Assembly (NCBI GenBank): GCA_009775095.1
Contig: VSOZ01000048.1
Location: 1 to 5,785, forward strand
DNA from: Muribaculum sp.
Lineage (GTDB): Bacteria; Bacteroidota; Bacteroidia; Bacteroidales; Muribaculaceae
Reading direction: 5' to 3'
DNA: 5,785 nucleotides
Position numbers and translations under genes: made by a program. The notes under the pieces were generated by a model. It saw nothing but the letters and a program-made list of their open reading frames with translations. It had not been told where the DNA came from and ran no database searches. Positions 4,721-5,785 of this stretch are shown piece after piece (the stretch's first letter is position 1; the number at the start of each line of letters is the position of its first letter).

Positions 4721-5089
4721 ATTTTACAAACCATAATCCAAGTTGCCGCACAATGCGGCTGGAGCGTGACCGCCAACGTGAGGGACAGCAACATCACCTC
4801 TTTCGATTTCCGACGGAATACCGAGAGCGGAGTGCCGTTCTGCTTCTCAGCCGATATGACCGGTGGCAAACCGGCTTCGCTTGTGGACGACATACTGTCG
4901 TTCATCGACGCTTTCCAACCCGACATCTTCGCGCGGCAGTGGTGCAGGATTTCGGGTGCAGGAGAGAGCCGATATGCACAGACACTCTCCGACATGGACG
5001 GCATACGCACCCTGGCATGGCTACTCGCCATCGACCTCTCCGAAGCCTTCTCCGCTCCGCGCCCCTCGCCGTGGTATCTCTGGAACTGA
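4718..5089 (+). CDS. Hypothetical protein (123 aa)
   Basis: A 123-residue protein beginning MILQTIIQVAAQCGWSVTAN and ending in PSPWYLWN. The order of an N-terminal amphipathic helix, a strand-rich middle (ITSFDFRRNTESGVPFCFSA), a helix (LVDDILSFIDAFQPD) and an acidic helix around residues 85-110 (YAQTLSDMDGIRTLAWLLAIDL) looks like a conserved small Bacteroidales element protein, but I cannot name the family or its function. There is no signal peptide, transmembrane helix or catalytic motif. The single ATG at 4718 is chosen because no earlier in-frame start fits. The start codon may lie within a pseudoknot (4671-4720). The stop is only 9 bases from the stop of the convergent helix-turn-helix gene. 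Confidence 0.75.
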   Translation: MILQTIIQVAAQCGWSVTANVRDSNITSFDFRRNTESGVPFCFSADMTGGKPASLVDDILSFIDAFQPDIFARQWCRISGAGESRYAQTLSDMDGIRTLAWLLAIDLSEAFSAPRPSPWYLWN

Positions 5090-5098
5090 CAGTGCCGT

Positions 5099-5332
5099 TT
5101 ACCGTTTCTTCCGTTTTCTTCCCCGCTTGACCTGCGGGTGGTCGAGCAGGAAGATTATGTCGCTTCCGAGTATCAGCCTGTGCCAACCGTTTTCCGAGCG
5201 GCGGTATGGGAGTACCGGGGGCGATTGCCTCATGTATTCGTAAATCGTCGTATGGCTTATACCGAGCAGTTTTCTTGCCGCCATCACCGAATACAGCAAA
5301 TCGGGGACTATCCTTTGAAAATCAGGGCGCAT
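5099..5332 (-). CDS. Small helix-turn-helix DNA-binding protein (77 aa), excisionase/MerR-like
   Basis: A 77-residue protein read from ATG at 5332, preceded on its strand by GGGGAGAAAAGCC, a fair ribosome site. A GTG at 5347 would give 82 residues. 'DLLYSVMAARKLLGISHTTI' (residues 11-30) continuing to YEYMRQ fits a helix-turn-helix of the HTH_17/excisionase type: 'SVMAARKLLGIS' as helix 1 and turn, 'HTTIYEYMRQ' as recognition helix. A short wing-like segment (ENGWHRLILGSDIIFLLDH) follows, then a very basic tail (KRGRKRKKR) likely to contact DNA. Proteins of this kind act as excision factors or transcription regulators in Bacteroidales elements; which applies here is unknown. Its start overlaps the 80-aa gene by 11 bases, so it is the third gene of a coupled unit. 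Confidence 0.72.
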   Translation of the reverse strand: MRPDFQRIVPDLLYSVMAARKLLGISHTTIYEYMRQSPPVLPYRRSENGWHRLILGSDIIFLLDHPQVKRGRKRKKR

Positions 5333-5564
5333 GGCTTTTCTCCCCACTTTCCATTACCGCGTGCCGGCGGTATTCGTTTATGAAAACTTCGGCCGCTTCC
5401 ACTGCCATTTCTGCGGAGACGCTAATATGTTCTGGCCACCGTGCAAGACGGTTCTCCGGCGTGACTATATCCGACAGCCGTATGTCGTGATAATACAGAG
5501 CGACCGCAAGGTCATATTTCCGCTGTTCCCAATCTATGGGTGTGGGTTTTACGTTGTCTTTCAT
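5322..5564 (-). CDS. Hypothetical protein (80 aa)
   Basis: An 80-residue protein from MKDNVKPTPIDWEQRKYDLA to ESGEKSHAP. The core (residues 12-68) reads as three amphipathic helices: EQRKYDLAVALYYHDI, then an 'RLSDIVTPENRLARWPEHIS' linker, then AEMAVEAAEVFINEYRR. I do not recognise the family. There is no membrane segment or catalytic motif. Its ATG overlaps the TGA of the ATPase gene by 4 bases (ATGA), and its end overlaps the start of the helix-turn-helix gene. The three genes are therefore very likely translated in sequence from one mRNA and may share a role in element replication or its regulation. Confidence 0.72.
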   Translation of the reverse strand: MKDNVKPTPIDWEQRKYDLAVALYYHDIRLSDIVTPENRLARWPEHISVSAEMAVEAAEVFINEYRRHAVMESGEKSHAP

Positions 5565-5785
5565 TTTTCCATGTTTTTTTGAGTGTTTATCCTGAATGTC
5601 TTTCCTCGCAGGGCGACGAAATTGAACATCTCCTTGAAGCGGTCGTATATCCTCTCGCCATAGACATCCTGTATCTGGTCAATCGTGAAGTTGGTGGTGG
5701 CATGGGTAAACTGGTGGTAGCGGTTGTCGTAGCGTGACTGGAAGATGTACTGCATAACATTCTCGAAGTTGCCGTACCTTCCTGT
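5561..5785 (-). CDS. C-terminal part of a DnaC-like/IstB-like AAA+ ATPase (5' end outside the window)
   Basis: The last 74 residues of a protein whose frame is open to the right edge, so the ATG at 5755 is internal rather than the start. 'HQFTHATTNFT' (residues 24-34) resembles the sensor-1 strand of DnaC/IstB-family AAA+ ATPases (hydrophobic strand ending T-T/S-N), and 'VYGERIYDRFKEMFNFVALR' (residues 41-60) resembles the following helix with an arginine-finger-like Arg (Y-D-R-x-x-E-M), then a final strand and basic end. Such proteins load a replicative helicase or assist transposition. The Walker A and B motifs would be upstream, beyond the window. The final ATGA overlap links it to the 80-aa gene. 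Confidence is moderate because only the tail is visible. Confidence 0.62.
   Translation of the reverse strand, partial: TGRYGNFENVMQYIFQSRYDNRYHQFTHATTNFTIDQIQDVYGERIYDRFKEMFNFVALRGKTFRINTQKNMEK

Noticed and set aside
4546..5031. Minus-strand frame of 161 codons opposite the 123-aa gene
   Set aside because: It is a shadow of the plus-strand gene, spans the hairpin cluster, and has a Ser/Arg/Cys-rich translation typical of antisense reading.
1..5785. CRISPR array or tRNA gene
   Set aside because: No regularly spaced direct repeats and no cloverleaf with T-loop signature were found on either strand by eye.

Overview
The window looks like part of the accessory (cargo) region of a Bacteroidales integrative and conjugative element or related mobile island. 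Four things point there: runs of very small, tightly packed genes of the kind I associate with Bacteroides/Prevotella/Muribaculaceae elements; a DUF2958-like protein; a DnaC-like ATPase C-terminus followed by a small helix-turn-helix protein; and A-rich start regions with few strong Shine-Dalgarno sequences. The host assignment is inference. No integrase, relaxase or Tra gene lies in the window.

Layout. (1) 1-1371, plus strand: the end of an unidentified gene, then three small genes for proteins of 78, 209 and 90 aa. A 9-bp hairpin precedes the last of these. (2) 1372-1485: an intergenic stretch with an 11-bp perfect inverted repeat where the plus-strand genes meet a gene coming the other way. 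(3) 1486-2784, minus strand: a much more AT-rich gene for a 432-aa putative zinc metallopeptidase (HEYIH motif), which looks like a separately acquired cargo gene. (4) 2785-2857: a short AT-rich divergent intergenic region with an inverted repeat and a TATAAT box. (5) 2858-3512: about 650 bases with no convincing protein but many consecutive stem-loops. Every wobble pair I found in them is G-U only if the plus strand is transcribed. This is the most interesting part of the window and a good candidate for a large structured non-coding RNA or a very long leader. (6) 3576-4616, plus strand: four compact small genes (59, 106, 55 and 120 aa), the last DUF2958-like, with an ATGA overlap and a 2-base gap showing that the last three are co-transcribed. 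(7) 4579-4720: a cluster of stem-loops that ends in a possible H-type pseudoknot covering the start codon of the next gene. (8) 4718-5089, plus strand: a 123-aa conserved-looking hypothetical protein. (9) 5099-5785, minus strand: an overlapping three-gene unit running DnaC-like ATPase (C-terminus only), 80-aa protein, helix-turn-helix protein. It converges on the 123-aa gene with only 9 bases between the stop codons.

Working together: the minus-strand unit at the right plausibly belongs to the replication or regulatory part of the element. The small plus-strand genes resemble the poorly understood early or accessory genes of such elements, and the metallopeptidase looks like independent cargo. 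The density of RNA structure (the large candidate RNA plus several hairpins close to start codons) suggests post-transcriptional control is important here.
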